64,000 nt of DNA from NCBI RefSeq assembly GCF_000423285.1, contig NZ_AUHR01000005.1, positions 186,001 through 250,000 of the forward strand, in the 5' to 3' direction. Numbering within the stretch: the stretch's first letter is position 1; each line of letters begins with the position of its first letter. Source of the stretch: Laribacter hongkongensis DSM 14985 (GTDB lineage: Bacteria > Pseudomonadota > Gammaproteobacteria > Burkholderiales > Aquaspirillaceae). The notes under the pieces were generated by a model. It had not been told where the DNA came from, did no database searches, and saw only the letters and a program-made list of their open reading frames with translations. A program made the translations under genes and the position numbers. Of this stretch, positions 18,918-29,018 are shown one piece after another.

Positions 18918-21734
18918 ATGATGGAACTTGCCAAGAGCTTTGAACCCGGCAATATCGAAAACCGCTGGTACGACCGTTGGGAAGCTGCCGGCTATTTCAA
19001 GCCGAGCATGGATACGGACCGCCCGTCCTTCTGCATCCAGCTGCCGCCGCCGAACGTCACCGGCACCCTGCACATGGGCCACGCCTTCAATCAGACCATC
19101 ATGGATGGCCTGACCCGCTACTACCGCATGAAGGGCGACAACACGCTGTGGGTGCCGGGTGCGGACCACGCCGGTATTGCCACCCAGATCGTTGTCGAGC
19201 GTCAGCTGGCCGAGCAGGGTGTCAGCCGCCACGACCTGGGGCGTGACGCATTCATCGGCAAGGTGTGGGAGTGGAAGGAGAAGTCCGGCGGTACCATCAC
19301 CAGCCAGATGCGCCGCGTCGGCTGCTCGGTTGACTGGGACAAGGAATACTTCACCATGGACGACAAGATGTCGACCGCGGTGACCGAAGTCTTCGTGCGC
19401 CTGTACGAGCAGGGCCTGATCTACCGCGGCAAGCGCCTGGTGAACTGGGACCCGAAACTAGGTACTGCCGTCTCCGACCTCGAGGTGATCTCGGAAGAGG
19501 AAGACGGCAAGATGTGGCACATCCGCTACCCGGTCGTCGGTTCCGACGACGTGGTGGTGGTTGCCACTACCCGCCCGGAGACACTGCTGGGCGACGTGGC
19601 CGTTGCCGTCAACCCGGACGACGAACGCTACCGGCACCTGGTCGGCAAGCAGCTTGAACTGCCACTGACCGGTCGCACCATTCCGGTGATCGCAGACGAT
19701 TACGTCGATGCTGCCTTCGGTACCGGCTTCGTGAAGATCACCCCGGCGCACGACTTCAATGACTACCAGGTCGGCAAGCGCCACAATACCGCGCTGATCA
19801 ACGTGATGAGCCTCGATGCCACCATGCTGGCCAAGGCGCAGGTATTCGGCTTTGACGGCAGCGCGCAAGGCAGCATCGACTTGCCGGCGGCCTACGCCGG
19901 CCTGTCTACTGCCGACGCACGCAAGGCCATGCTGGCCGATCTGGATGCCGCCGGCCTGCTGGTGGATACCAAGCCGCACAAGCTGATGGTGCCGCGCGGC
20001 GACCGTACCGGTTCGGTTATCGAACCGTTGCTGACCGACCAGTGGTTTGTCGCCATGACCAAGGTGGGCGAAGGCGACGCCACCGGCAAGAGCATTACCC
20101 AGAAAGCGATCGACGCAGTCGAGTCGGGCGAAGTGCGCTTCGTGCCGGAGAACTGGGTCAATACCTACAACCAGTGGATGAACAACATCCAGGACTGGTG
20201 CATCAGCCGCCAGCTGTGGTGGGGCCACCAGATTCCGGCCTGGTACGACGAAGACGGCAAGGCTTACGTCGGCCGCACGCTGGAAGAAGTGCAGGCCAAG
20301 GCACCGGGCAAGACGCTGCGCCGCGACGAAGACGTGCTCGACACCTGGTTCAGCTCGGCGCTGGTACCGTTCTCCAGCCTGGGCTGGCCGAACGAGACGC
20401 CGGAACTCAAGGCTTTCGTGCCGTCGCAGGTGCTGGTGACCGGTTACGAGATCATCTTCTTCTGGGTCGCGCGCATGATCATGATGACGACCCATTTCCT
20501 CGGCAAGGTGCCGTTCAAGGACGTGTACATCCACGGCATCGTGCGCGATCACGAAGGCAAGAAGATGTCCAAGTCCGAAGGCAATGTGATCGACCCGGTC
20601 GACCTGATCGACGGCATCGCGCTGCCCGAACTGATCGCCAAGCGCACCACCGGCCTGCGTCGCCCGGAAAAGGCACCGCAGATCGTCAAGGCGACCGAAA
20701 AGCTGTTTCCCGAGGGTATTCCGGCCTACGGCACCGACGCGCTGCGCTTCACCATGGCCAGCTACGCGTCGCTCGGTCGCTCGGTCAACTTCGATTTCAA
20801 GCGTGCCGAGGGCTACCGCAACTTCTGCAACAAGCTGTGGAACGCTACCCGCTTCGTAATGATGAACGTCGAGGGCAAGGACTGCGGTCAGGACGAATCC
20901 TTGCCGCTGGAATACAGCTTTGTCGACAAATGGATCATCAGCCGCCTGCAGGAACTGGAAGCCGCGGTGACCGAGGCGCTGGATACCTACCGCTTCGACA
21001 TGGCTTCGCAGCTGATCTACGAATTCGTCTGGAACGAATACTGCGACTGGTATGTGGAACTGGCCAAAGTGCAGCTGGCCAATGGCAATGAAGCCCAGCA
21101 GCGTGCTACCCGCCGCACGCTGGTGCGGGTGCTGGAGGTGGCGCTGCGGCTGACGCATCCGGTCATGCCGTTCATCACCGAAGAGCTGTGGCAGACCGTT
21201 GCTCCGCTGGCCAATGCCAAAAAGACCGACTCCATCATGGTGGCAGCATGGCCGGTGGCCGACATGTCGAAGGTGGATGCCGAAGCCTGCGGGCGCATGA
21301 CGGTGTTCAAGGAGCTGGTCAATGCCATCCGTAACCTGCGTGGCGAGATGAACCTCGGTCCGTCGGTTAAGGCACCGCTGTTTGTCGAAGGGCCGGCTGC
21401 CTATGCTGACTTCCTGCCCTACGCCAGACTGTTGGGCCGGTTGTCGGATGCGGCGGTGGTGGAGAAGCTGCCTGATGCTGATGCTCCGGTCGCCATTGCC
21501 GGCGAAGCACGGCTGATGCTGAAAGTTGAAATCGACAAGGCCGCCGAAACGGCGCGTCTGACCAAGGAAATCGGGAAGGCTGAATCCGATGTCGAAAAAC
21601 TGACGGCCAAGCTGGAAAAACCCGGCTATGTCGACAAGGCACCGGCACAACTGGTGGAACGTGACCGCGTCCAACTGGCTGACCTGACTGACAAGCTGGC
21701 CAAGCTCAAGGCCCAGTTGCTCAAGCTGGCCTGA
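18918..21734 (+). CDS. valS: Valyl-tRNA synthetase
   Basis: ValS charges tRNA-Val; cytoplasmic, class Ia. The 938-residue protein has the HIGH-type motif HMGH (residues 52-55), the KMSKS motif at 549-553, the CP1 editing domain ([15 protein letters not shown]), WFVAM-type and [16 protein letters not shown] blocks, and a C-terminal coiled coil (about 870-938). Two ATGs stand in tandem at 18918 and 18921; an in-frame extension to 18744 overlaps the phaA terminator and is not ValS-like. It is a single gene followed by a strong terminator. Confidence 0.96.
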   Translation: MMELAKSFEPGNIENRWYDRWEAAGYFKPSMDTDRPSFCIQLPPPNVTGTLHMGHAFNQTIMDGLTRYYRMKGDNTLWVPGADHAGIATQIVVERQLAEQGVSRHDLGRDAFIGKVWEWKEKSGGTITSQMRRVGCSVDWDKEYFTMDDKMSTAVTEVFVRLYEQGLIYRGKRLVNWDPKLGTAVSDLEVISEEEDGKMWHIRYPVVGSDDVVVVATTRPETLLGDVAVAVNPDDERYRHLVGKQLELPLTGRTIPVIADDYVDAAFGTGFVKITPAHDFNDYQVGKRHNTALINVMSLDATMLAKAQVFGFDGSAQGSIDLPAAYAGLSTADARKAMLADLDAAGLLVDTKPHKLMVPRGDRTGSVIEPLLTDQWFVAMTKVGEGDATGKSITQKAIDAVESGEVRFVPENWVNTYNQWMNNIQDWCISRQLWWGHQIPAWYDEDGKAYVGRTLEEVQAKAPGKTLRRDEDVLDTWFSSALVPFSSLGWPNETPELKAFVPSQVLVTGYEIIFFWVARMIMMTTHFLGKVPFKDVYIHGIVRDHEGKKMSKSEGNVIDPVDLIDGIALPELIAKRTTGLRRPEKAPQIVKATEKLFPEGIPAYGTDALRFTMASYASLGRSVNFDFKRAEGYRNFCNKLWNATRFVMMNVEGKDCGQDESLPLEYSFVDKWIISRLQELEAAVTEALDTYRFDMASQLIYEFVWNEYCDWYVELAKVQLANGNEAQQRATRRTLVRVLEVALRLTHPVMPFITEELWQTVAPLANAKKTDSIMVAAWPVADMSKVDAEACGRMTVFKELVNAIRNLRGEMNLGPSVKAPLFVEGPAAYADFLPYARLLGRLSDAAVVEKLPDADAPVAIAGEARLMLKVEIDKAAETARLTKEIGKAESDVEKLTAKLEKPGYVDKAPAQLVERDRVQLADLTDKLAKLKAQLLKLA

Positions 21735-21750
21735 GGCCGGCGTACGGAAA

Positions 21751-21779
21751 AACACCCCGCATATTGCGGGGTGTTTTTT
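21751..21779. terminator. Bidirectional terminator, valS / FIST-GGDEF gene
   Basis: Ten-bp perfect stem AACACCCCGC/GCGGGGTGTT, 5-base loop, T6 on the plus side and an A-run on the other flank, so it can serve both convergent genes. Confidence 0.9.
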
Positions 21780-21788
21780 CATGGTTGC

Positions 21789-23546
21789 TCAGGCCAGAGT
21801 GACGCGATTGCGGCCGTCGCGCTTTGACTGGTACATGGCGTGGTCCACCCGGACGAACAGGGTCTTGGCCGTATCTCCTGCGTGCCAGACGGCAATGCCG
21901 AAACTGGCGGTCTGTGGGCCGACGGAGCCGAAATTGTGTCCGGCGATGGTCCGGCGCAGTTTGTCCGCCACCTTGCGGGCTGATTCAACGGGGGTCTGCG
22001 GCAGGACGATCAGGAATTCTTCGCCACCCCAGCGGCCGGCCGTGTCGGAGTTGCGCAGGGTCTGGCGCAACAGGGCGGCGATTTCGATCAGGACCCGGTC
22101 ACCGACCTGATGCCCGTGCTGGTCGTTGACCAGCTTGAAATGGTCCAGGTCCAGCAGGATCAGGGAGAACTCCTGTGCATGTCGCTGTGCCAGCGATATC
22201 TGGCGCGCAACCTCTTCATCCAGACGCAGGCGGTTGGCAAGGCCGGTCAGGCGGTCGGTGGAGGACAGCTTTTCCAGTTCGCGGTTGCTGGAGACCAGCT
22301 CGTTGATCAGGACATTGTTGAAATACACCAGCCGTTGCAGGATGCGGCTGTGCTGTCTGGAGATGGCATCGAATGTCTTGAGGGGGCCTTCGATCCGGGT
22401 GTGGCCGGTTTGCCCGTAAGGGCGTTCCCCCTCGCGCAGGCCGACAGCCACCAGGGTGGCATTGAGCAGCTGGTAATCGCCCTGCTGGCCGGCGAATTCG
22501 CCATAGGTATAAAAGCCGCTGGCCGGCGCGATGGCATGGAAGGCACTGATTTCGAGCTGCACGTCTTCCTGCATCAGCGAATGCCGGGTGGAGCAAGAGT
22601 AGAGGAACAGGCCCTCGGGGGCAAAAGCCGCCACCTGTTCAAGGGTCTTGCCGGTCTGTTCCAGAATGACCGGTATGCTGCCATAGCCGAAATGTACGGT
22701 TTCGCCGGTTTGCAGGTCGGCGATGAAGCTCAGGCTCAGGTCGTCGTTGACGGCAATGGGGATGCGCGCGAGCTGTGCGCCGTTGCGGTCAAGCAGGACG
22801 GGAAATTCGAGCGAATTCAGGAAAAAATTCTCGTCCGCCTCGATGCCAAGATAGTGGCGGTAGGCTTCAAAGGCCGGGCGGTTGTCGATGGTGCGGACAT
22901 TGAATCCTTCGACATCGGTCAGGCGCATGCTGCGACCGACCGGCTGCCAGCCCAGATGGGTCCAGATGCCCACTTCGAGATCCGGTCCGCAGAGGGCCAC
23001 CGCCACGGCAGCACATGAAAACGTCCGGCCGTTGCACATGACCCACGACTGGCTGAATCCGTGCAGGTCTGCCGCACCGCCGCCAAAGACCGGCAGGTCG
23101 CTCCTGACTTCGCGCAGGCCTTGCAGCAGGCAGTCGGCCCGAAGCGTGATCGGCGTGGCCAGCAGCAACAGCCCGCGCAGGAACGGCAGGGCACCGGCCT
23201 GTTCTGCCAGGTGCCGGCCGGCGGAAACTTCGCTTTCCGTGGCAACCGGCAGGACAAAGGGGTGAAGTTCCGCTGCATCGAAAAACGCGACGGACAGCAT
23301 GGTGTTGCCGGTTTCGAGCTGACCGTCACAGATTTCGCCGACCGATGTCGAACCGACCACCACGGCCCCGGGCCAGACCTGCCGCAACGTGTCCGCAAGG
23401 CCGCCAAGCCACTCCGGATCACTGTGCACGGTGTAGATCTGGACCAGAATGGAGTGGGCCTGCTCCGCACGGGAGCGGAGATCTCCATCGTTCAGTAACG
23501 GGATCAGCTCGCTTTGATGGTGAATAACGAACGAAGCGTGGTTCAC
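21789..23546 (-). CDS. FIST sensor - GGDEF diguanylate cyclase
   Basis: This 585-residue protein has a FIST_N domain (about residues 25-215: HSILVQIY, VVGSTSVGEI, VFGGGAAD), a FIST_C domain (about 220-375: FFLNSLEFPVLL, GLFLYSCSTRHS) and a C-terminal GGDEF domain (about 420-585). The active site GGEEF is at 507-511 with an intact I-site RNSD at 498-501. It should make cyclic di-GMP in response to a ligand of FIST, a domain proposed to bind small molecules such as amino acids. No membrane helices are seen. The first possible start is the GTG at 23546, since an in-frame stop lies just upstream. Monocistronic, convergent with valS. Confidence 0.92.
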   Translation of the reverse strand: MNHASFVIHHQSELIPLLNDGDLRSRAEQAHSILVQIYTVHSDPEWLGGLADTLRQVWPGAVVVGSTSVGEICDGQLETGNTMLSVAFFDAAELHPFVLPVATESEVSAGRHLAEQAGALPFLRGLLLLATPITLRADCLLQGLREVRSDLPVFGGGAADLHGFSQSWVMCNGRTFSCAAVAVALCGPDLEVGIWTHLGWQPVGRSMRLTDVEGFNVRTIDNRPAFEAYRHYLGIEADENFFLNSLEFPVLLDRNGAQLARIPIAVNDDLSLSFIADLQTGETVHFGYGSIPVILEQTGKTLEQVAAFAPEGLFLYSCSTRHSLMQEDVQLEISAFHAIAPASGFYTYGEFAGQQGDYQLLNATLVAVGLREGERPYGQTGHTRIEGPLKTFDAISRQHSRILQRLVYFNNVLINELVSSNRELEKLSSTDRLTGLANRLRLDEEVARQISLAQRHAQEFSLILLDLDHFKLVNDQHGHQVGDRVLIEIAALLRQTLRNSDTAGRWGGEEFLIVLPQTPVESARKVADKLRRTIAGHNFGSVGPQTASFGIAVWHAGDTAKTLFVRVDHAMYQSKRDGRNRVTLA

Positions 23547-24054
23547 GAAATGTAGTCATTCAATTGAGGTTGCTGATTTTCTCCTTTTATTACTCGTAAA
23601 TGCAATTTTGTTATGCGAAATAGTTCACTGGTGGTGAAAAATCCACTTTTGCGAGTGATCCCGCCAAATTCGGTTTGACGAACTGATGGATGTCTGTATC
23701 GGGATATGTCTGCTTTGCAGACGGGTTGTTTCATACAGAGGCAAAGAATGCACTTGGAGTCACGTTACAGGCATGCATCAATATGCATTTAGGGTAATTG
23801 TTTGTTATGAATTTTTATTTGCGCTGGTTGCATGAAAGGCATGCAGTATTGGGGGTGGTTGCATCAAAATGCAAAAGTCATTCGGTTGGGGAGGTTTATG
23901 GATTCCCCTGTAACATCGGGATGGGCATGCCATGCATGTTCGGCCTGCCTGCCAAGCAGGCATGGTCAATGAAGTAAAGAGTGAAAGCTTGCAATAAAAA
24001 ACCAGTATCCGGTGGACGGATACTGGCAAGTCAGGTACTGACAAAGACTGTCTT
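23547..24054. other. AT-rich spacer, no supported gene
   Basis: A 508-base spacer between two minus-strand genes. It holds the promoter region of the FIST-GGDEF gene and the terminator of the chemoreceptor gene (23995-24026). Several short frames exist but none has a ribosome site, composition or similarity that supports a gene. Confidence 0.6.
23995..24026 (-). terminator. Rho-independent terminator after chemoreceptor gene
   Basis: On the minus strand the stem CCAGTATCCG/CGGATACTGG (24002-24026, short loop) is followed by T6. It lies 29 bases past the chemoreceptor stop. Confidence 0.88.
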
Positions 24055-25449
24055 TTACAGCCCGACTATATGGCTGAAGTTGATGTCTGCCTCGAAAACG
24101 CCGAGCAACCTGCCTTTTGAATCAAACAAGGGTGATGACACGGTAAAACAATATTCGCCGGTATCTACCGAACGGTACAGGTCTGATACCACAAGCTCTT
24201 TGGATTTGATTGCCTCCAGAAACCACCGGCGATTGGACCAGTTGTTTTTCCGGCCACCTTCGTCGAAGTGCCCTGGTGCGACATCCGCAGTGACTTGTAT
24301 GCCTCGCGTGTCGGTAATGCAGATCATTTCAAATGCTGATTCCTGTTTGCACAATGCCACCAGCTTTCTGTCGAGGTCTGCTCCATCCAGCTTTTCCAGA
24401 TTCCATCCCGAAATGACCTTGGCAATCATGTCCCGGCTTTGCTGGTGACCTTCAAAGCGGAAATTGCCAACAGCAGCCAACAGCAGGTCACTCTTGTCCC
24501 GGACCTGGTTTGCTGTCACGGCCAATTGATGAGCATCATCAAGTTGCTGGTGCGTACCTTCGGCCACTTTGCCAATCTGGCTGACAATGTCGTTGACTTT
24601 GTCGGTCTGCTCGGCACTGGTGGTCGCAATGGCATGTACATGCTCAATCAGTGTCGAAATGTCTTGTGATGCGGCCTTAATGGATTCTCCTGCCGCAGAT
24701 GACAAGGCCACTCCTTTTTTCACCAGCCCATCCATTGCTTCCATTGTTGTGCTGGAGTCATCGACTTGTTGCTGAATGGTGGCCAGCAACGATTCGACGT
24801 CCTGCGTTGCCTGCATGGTCTGATCAGCCAGTTTGCGAACTTCGTCTGCCACTACCGCAAACCCCCGACCCTGTTCGCCGGCGCGGGCGGCTTCAATTGC
24901 TGCATTGAGTGACAGTAACCGGGTACGGTCCGCAATGTTCTTGATCAATTCCACTACTTCACCGATCGACAGAGAACTTTGCTTCAGCGCGTGGATCTGC
25001 TCTCCCAGTGCTTCGGTGCTTTTTCCTATGGACTGGATCTGGCGGCGGTTTTCTTCATCGTTGGCATTTGCACTGGTGACAGCTGCGGCGACCTGTCCTG
25101 AAAAACCGGATGCTTCGGCGGCACTGACTGCAATCGAATGAACAGTTTCAGACAGGATCTGGCTGGCCGCTGCAATGTCTGCTGCGCTGTGCTGCTGTTC
25201 TCTTGCGCGGTCTTCCAGTCGTTTTGACAGGTCTGCCAGACCGGGAGCCAATCTGGACATCTGGATCGCGTTGCCGACGACCTTGTAGATGGATTCACGA
25301 AAGCCCTGCAACCACATGTTGAGCAAACGGCTGCTCCACTCGAAGGTTCCCTGGCTATCTGGCAGCTTCACGGTCAGGTCAAACCCGTTACGGGTAGCCT
25401 GCTCAAGTGGCTGAAGGAATTTTTTCAGACTGCGCGCACAAATAAACAT
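24055..25449 (-). CDS. Soluble methyl-accepting chemotaxis protein with C-terminal Cache-like sensor
   Basis: A 464-residue chemoreceptor lacking any membrane helix or HAMP domain. The signalling domain spans about residues 60-330, with the hairpin tip [34 protein letters not shown] that contacts CheA/CheW. The sensor is at the C-terminus (about 345-464): [53 protein letters not shown]. This has the look of a PDC/Cache sensor, which is normally periplasmic and N-terminal. So it probably senses a cytoplasmic signal. Single gene with its own terminator and no che genes nearby. The ligand is unknown. Confidence 0.9.
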   Translation of the reverse strand: MFICARSLKKFLQPLEQATRNGFDLTVKLPDSQGTFEWSSRLLNMWLQGFRESIYKVVGNAIQMSRLAPGLADLSKRLEDRAREQQHSAADIAAASQILSETVHSIAVSAAEASGFSGQVAAAVTSANANDEENRRQIQSIGKSTEALGEQIHALKQSSLSIGEVVELIKNIADRTRLLSLNAAIEAARAGEQGRGFAVVADEVRKLADQTMQATQDVESLLATIQQQVDDSSTTMEAMDGLVKKGVALSSAAGESIKAASQDISTLIEHVHAIATTSAEQTDKVNDIVSQIGKVAEGTHQQLDDAHQLAVTANQVRDKSDLLLAAVGNFRFEGHQQSRDMIAKVISGWNLEKLDGADLDRKLVALCKQESAFEMICITDTRGIQVTADVAPGHFDEGGRKNNWSNRRWFLEAIKSKELVVSDLYRSVDTGEYCFTVSSPLFDSKGRLLGVFEADINFSHIVGL

Positions 25450-26228
25450 TGTTACGTCTCACGGTGAAACCAGAGAAAGGCTGATTTCAGAGGATCATCC
25501 GGTAGAAGCCGGGCTTCCTCTTGGCAGACAAGTCATGGCAAGCAGTGTTTCAGGCTTTGCTGTCATCGCGCCGGTTTTTGAATCAACCAAGTTTGCTACA
25601 TTATAATAATCTAATTAAGAATGTGTATAAATAGATGTCGCAAAATCCATTCTGGAATGCGTCAGATATGGTCTTTTTTGGTGCTGATGTCGAGTAGTAA
25701 ATTTGATTGCGCAAGTGACTGGTTATGCTAATGTGCTTTTTGGTTTTTCATGAATGTTATTGGCATTATTAAGTTCAAAAGAGATTGCCAGTTTCGTGCA
25801 AGATGGTTTCTGATGGATTTTTGTATTTCATAAATCAAATCCACGAAAAACTCAGTCAAATTTTTTGACATTAAATTTTTCTGTGGATCGAGTCGCCTGT
25901 TTTTTATCAGTGAATCATAGCGGTTGTTTTGTTCTTTTTTGTTGAAAAATCTGTATACATTTGTTTTTTTGAATTGTTGTGCTGTTTTTTTGTTTGTTTT
26001 TGTTTTGCTTGAATGTTCCTCTTGTTATTTTGGGAAAATATATTGACTTTATTTATTGTTTTTGGATTTTTTATATGCTTTTTGAATTATTTGATAATTA
26101 TCAAAAATTGTTTATTGCCCATTGGCATGTTGTTTGTTTGTGATAAAAACATTTCGCGACTGAATGTCAAGCAGGATTGGCTGGTCGGCATAAAAACAAA
26201 CAAATAGATTTGCAAAGGTGTAAAAACA
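25450..26228. other. Long T-rich spacer upstream of satP-type gene
   Basis: A 779-base spacer, strikingly T-rich on the plus strand from about 25840 to 26110. It must hold the promoters of the chemoreceptor gene (leftwards) and satP (rightwards). A 64-codon frame at 26013-26207 has no ribosome site and reads as hydrophobic low-complexity from T-runs, so it is not called. No repeat or RNA gene recognised. Confidence 0.5.
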
Positions 26229-26855
26229 ATGTCTGTTGCGCAACAAGCTATTACTGAAACCAGAATCATTCATTCTGATCCGACCGCATTAGGTGTATTC
26301 GGGCTTTCGATGGTGACCTTTGTTGCTGCATCCCAAAAAATGGGATGGACAACCGGGTCTGCATACATCATTCCCTGGGCCCTGTTTCTGGGGGCCGCTG
26401 CCCAGATTTGGGCTGCTACTGTTGACTTCAAGAAAAACAATTATTTCGGTTCCATCGTCCTGGGGGTATTTGGCCTGTTCTGGGCTGCCGTCGCCATGCA
26501 CTGGGCAATCAGTCAAGGCATGTTCGGAGAGGCAGTATTGCAGCATGCTGATCCACGGCAGCTGGCATTTGCCTGTTTTGGCTATATGTTTTTTTCAGTG
26601 TTCATCATGATTGCGGCTTTTGAGGCCAACAAGGTATTTGCTGTCATACTGGTGCTGATCAACGTATTGTTGCCGTCCCTCGGACTTTCCATTTTGGGAG
26701 TGAACCCGCCATTGTTTTCCAGTCTGGCAGCCTGGTCAGAACTGTTGATATCTCTTCTGGGATTCTATGCAGCGGGTGCCTTGTTTCTGAACAGCTTTTT
26801 CGGCCGGATGATCCTGCCTCTGGGCAAACCTCTGGGCTTGATCAAGAAAGCGTGA
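26229..26855 (+). CDS. satP: Acetate/succinate transporter, GPR1/FUN34/YaaH family
   Basis: This 208-residue inner-membrane protein has six predicted helices: about residues 20-37, 45-62, 70-90, 105-125, 130-150 and 160-185. The family signature usually read as NPAPLGL appears as DPTALGVFGLS near residue 18. SatP-type proteins carry acetate and succinate with protons. Acetate uptake would feed acetyl-CoA to the phaA/B/C pathway about 8 kb upstream, but they are not in one operon. AAAGGTG stands about 12 bases before the ATG. A strong bidirectional terminator follows. Confidence 0.88.
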   Translation: MSVAQQAITETRIIHSDPTALGVFGLSMVTFVAASQKMGWTTGSAYIIPWALFLGAAAQIWAATVDFKKNNYFGSIVLGVFGLFWAAVAMHWAISQGMFGEAVLQHADPRQLAFACFGYMFFSVFIMIAAFEANKVFAVILVLINVLLPSLGLSILGVNPPLFSSLAAWSELLISLLGFYAAGALFLNSFFGRMILPLGKPLGLIKKA

Positions 26856-26871
26856 TCAGCAGGCCATGAAA

Positions 26872-26912
26872 ATCGCGCTGTACCATGAAAGGTGCAGCGC
26901 GATCTGTTTTTT
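26872..26912. terminator. Bidirectional terminator between satP and queF
   Basis: Thirteen-bp stem (26872-26884 with 26891-26903, one T-G wobble), ATGAAA loop and a T6 run downstream; A-rich left flank lets it serve queF on the minus strand too. Confidence 0.88.
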
Positions 26913-26933
26913 GTTTCAGGACCGGAATGGGTC

Positions 26934-27371
26934 TTATGCAGCATTCCATTCTGCAACTGGCCATAACGGGATGCCGCCGCGCGGAGTAAAGCGTCCTTCT
27001 ACACGAATCCACTTTGGGTGCAAAAGATTTACCAGGTCATTGCAAATCCGGCAAATGCATGCTTCATGAAATTCACCATGCATGCGGAATGAGCCCAGAT
27101 ACAGCTTGAGTGATTTTGATTCTACGCACCATTCTGCTGGTTCCATGTCAATGACGATGATGGCGAAATCAGGCTGTCCTGTAATCGGGCACAGGCTGGT
27201 AAATTCAGGGCAGGTAATGTTGAGTTTGCCAGAGACCTGGTTTGGATTGATTTCTGGCCGGTTATAAGGGTTGGGGAAGCGCTCAAGCAAGGCTGCATCG
27301 GGTTGATCGTAGCGGTATTCGGTTTTCCCGGAACCAAGGGATTTGAGTTCGTCGTGCAGGTTCATGTTCAT
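26934..27371 (-). CDS. queF: NADPH-dependent 7-cyano-7-deazaguanine (preQ0) reductase, type I
   Basis: QueF reduces the nitrile of preQ0 to preQ1, the base then inserted into tRNA on the way to queuosine. The 145-residue single-domain type I enzyme has the nucleophile Cys61 in TSLCPITGQPDF, Asp68, and the signature ESKSLKLYLGSFR at 84-96 with the family His/Glu in HGEFHE. It is the last gene of the queC-queD-queE-queF set, 15 bases after queE, closed by the terminator at 26872. Confidence 0.96.
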   Translation of the reverse strand: MNMNLHDELKSLGSGKTEYRYDQPDAALLERFPNPYNRPEINPNQVSGKLNITCPEFTSLCPITGQPDFAIIVIDMEPAEWCVESKSLKLYLGSFRMHGEFHEACICRICNDLVNLLHPKWIRVEGRFTPRGGIPLWPVAEWNAA

Positions 27372-27386
27372 TCTCTTTTTTAAAAT

Positions 27387-28016
27387 TCAGCGGATGCCTG
27401 CCAGCTTGTGATTTTGCAAAGACAGGTGCCAGTCCGGATGAAGCAGGCAAAAGCCGATGGCAGCCTTGATATGCATCGTTTGTTCAGGTCCATCCATCGG
27501 CTGTAGCCAGTAACGGGAAAAACCGGTCAACTCCACCGTTTCAGGCAGTAATCCGGGTTGCGGATAGACCAGTTTGAGCTCATCGCCTTGTTTCTGTACC
27601 CACCCGGAGCCGGCTTTGGGGCTGACGCACAGCCAGTCAATTCCGGGTGGGGCAGGAATGGTGCCGTTGGTTTCCACTCCTACTTCAAATCCTCGGGCAT
27701 GCATGGCTTCGATCAGTTCTTCATCGAGCTGCAACAGGGGTTCGCCGCCGGTAAAGACCACGTAGGGGGTGCCGCCTGTTCCTGCCCAGCTGTCCGCGAT
27801 GCGCCCGGCCAGTTCCCGGGCGCAGGCGAATTTGCCTCCGTCCGGTCCTGTGCCGACAAAATCGGTATCACAGAACTGGCATGTCGCTTGTGCCCGGTCG
27901 GTTTCGCGGCCGCTCCACAGATTGCAGCCGGTAAAACGGCAAAACACGGCAGCACGTCCGCTATGTACGCCTTCGCCTTGCAGGGTATGAAAGATTTCCT
28001 TGACGGTGTAGGTCAT
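27387..28016 (-). CDS. queE: 7-carboxy-7-deazaguanine synthase (radical SAM)
   Basis: QueE makes 7-carboxy-7-deazaguanine from 6-carboxytetrahydropterin using SAM and a 4Fe-4S cluster. The 209-residue protein has the cluster cysteines C31, C46 and C49. This CX14CX2C spacing is the variant known from Burkholderia-type QueE rather than the classic CX3CX2C. The N-terminal EIFHTLQGEGVHSGR and the glycine-rich FTGGEPLLQ motif support the call. Its start overlaps the queD stop by 4 bases (ATGA). Confidence 0.95.
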   Translation of the reverse strand: MTYTVKEIFHTLQGEGVHSGRAAVFCRFTGCNLWSGRETDRAQATCQFCDTDFVGTGPDGGKFACARELAGRIADSWAGTGGTPYVVFTGGEPLLQLDEELIEAMHARGFEVGVETNGTIPAPPGIDWLCVSPKAGSGWVQKQGDELKLVYPQPGLLPETVELTGFSRYWLQPMDGPEQTMHIKAAIGFCLLHPDWHLSLQNHKLAGIR

Positions 28017-29017
28017 GACTGTTGCCCCTTGGGTGCCGGCAGGAAAAGCACGGCACCTTCGTCAGGATTTTCAAGCAGGTCGATCCGGCACAGCTCTGGT
28101 ACGGATTCGGCAAACTCACGGGCAATCCACCGGGCAATACCGGCACAGTCAGTTGCATCAATGGCGGGCAGACGATCCAGGGGATGATGATCCAGCTGTG
28201 CATACACGGGCTTGAAGCGTGCCTTGATCTCGCCGAAATCACGTACCCAGCCTGTGTGGTTACTCATGATCCCTGTTAGTACCAAGCGTACAAGGTAGCT
28301 GTGACCGGTGTAGCGCCCCGCATGATCGAATGGCACGGCAGCCTCGAAACGCTGCTCTTTCCAGATCCGGAATCCTTGCCCGTCATAGCGGCTGCCGGCC
28401 GAAGCCGTTTCGAACACTTCCACAGCCTGCAAGCCGGACAGGGATGGCTGTAGTTGCTGCCAGATCCAGCAGGCCAGCATTTCACTGGTGGGATTGGACA
28501 GACCGGCAATGTCGTTCAGCAAGCGGTGGTGCAGGGTGACATGCAGTGGCTGCCAGGCAGAGTACAGCGCAGCTGCATCATGCTGGCCTGCATCGGCGAC
28601 AAGGCGTACGCCAAAACCGTGTCCGTGCAGACGGCCGCACTGGTGTCCGGCCGGGACATGGGGCAGCCAGTGAGCTGCGTCAAAGTGGCCGAAGATGCAG
28701 ATGCGTCGCTGACCGTCAGGGTCCAGTTCCGATTCCAGCCCGGGGGCCGAGCGCAACGACAGGGCGGCAGGTGTAGGCAGTTGACTCGCAAACCATTTCA
28801 GCAGGGACTGGTCATCCGCATGGCTGAGGTAATGATCCAGATCGGCGTAATTCAGCGGAGCAGCGATACGGGCCAGCTGTTCGCGCAGATCCGGCAAAGG
28901 CATGTCGGCCCGGGCATGCAGGCGAAAGCTGTGGCCGTGCCGCTGGTTTGTTCCATTGGTCAGCGGCAGGCTGCGGGCGGCTTCAAAACCGCAACAGGCT
29001 TGATGCAGACAAGGCAT
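28013..29017 (-). CDS. queD: QueD-like 6-carboxytetrahydropterin synthase, apparent three-module T-fold
   Basis: QueD converts dihydroneopterin triphosphate to 6-carboxytetrahydropterin. Usual QueD is about 120 residues; this one is 334 and reads as three related modules. Module 1 (about 10-100) has FEAARS and HGHSFRL but lacks the first zinc His and the Cys. Module 2 (about 108-215) keeps zinc ligands His116, His131 and His133, catalytic Cys127, LHHRLLN, NPTSEMLA and VEVFET. Module 3 (about 222-330) has FEAAVPF, GHSYLVRL, the DFGEIK and LDHHPLD motifs, and no HGH. Only the middle module has a full metal site, so modules may share one active site. It sits between queC and queE, with a 1-base gap and a 4-base overlap. 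Confidence 0.9.
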   Translation of the reverse strand: MPCLHQACCGFEAARSLPLTNGTNQRHGHSFRLHARADMPLPDLREQLARIAAPLNYADLDHYLSHADDQSLLKWFASQLPTPAALSLRSAPGLESELDPDGQRRICIFGHFDAAHWLPHVPAGHQCGRLHGHGFGVRLVADAGQHDAAALYSAWQPLHVTLHHRLLNDIAGLSNPTSEMLACWIWQQLQPSLSGLQAVEVFETASAGSRYDGQGFRIWKEQRFEAAVPFDHAGRYTGHSYLVRLVLTGIMSNHTGWVRDFGEIKARFKPVYAQLDHHPLDRLPAIDATDCAGIARWIAREFAESVPELCRIDLLENPDEGAVLFLPAPKGQQS

Positions 29018-29018
29018 G

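Noticed and set aside
23543-23734. 63-residue frame overlapping the start of the FIST-GGDEF gene
   Set aside because: No ribosome site or family; overlaps the control region of a clear gene.
26013-26207. 64-residue hydrophobic frame before satP
   Set aside because: No ribosome site, T-rich low-complexity coding; likely chance frame.
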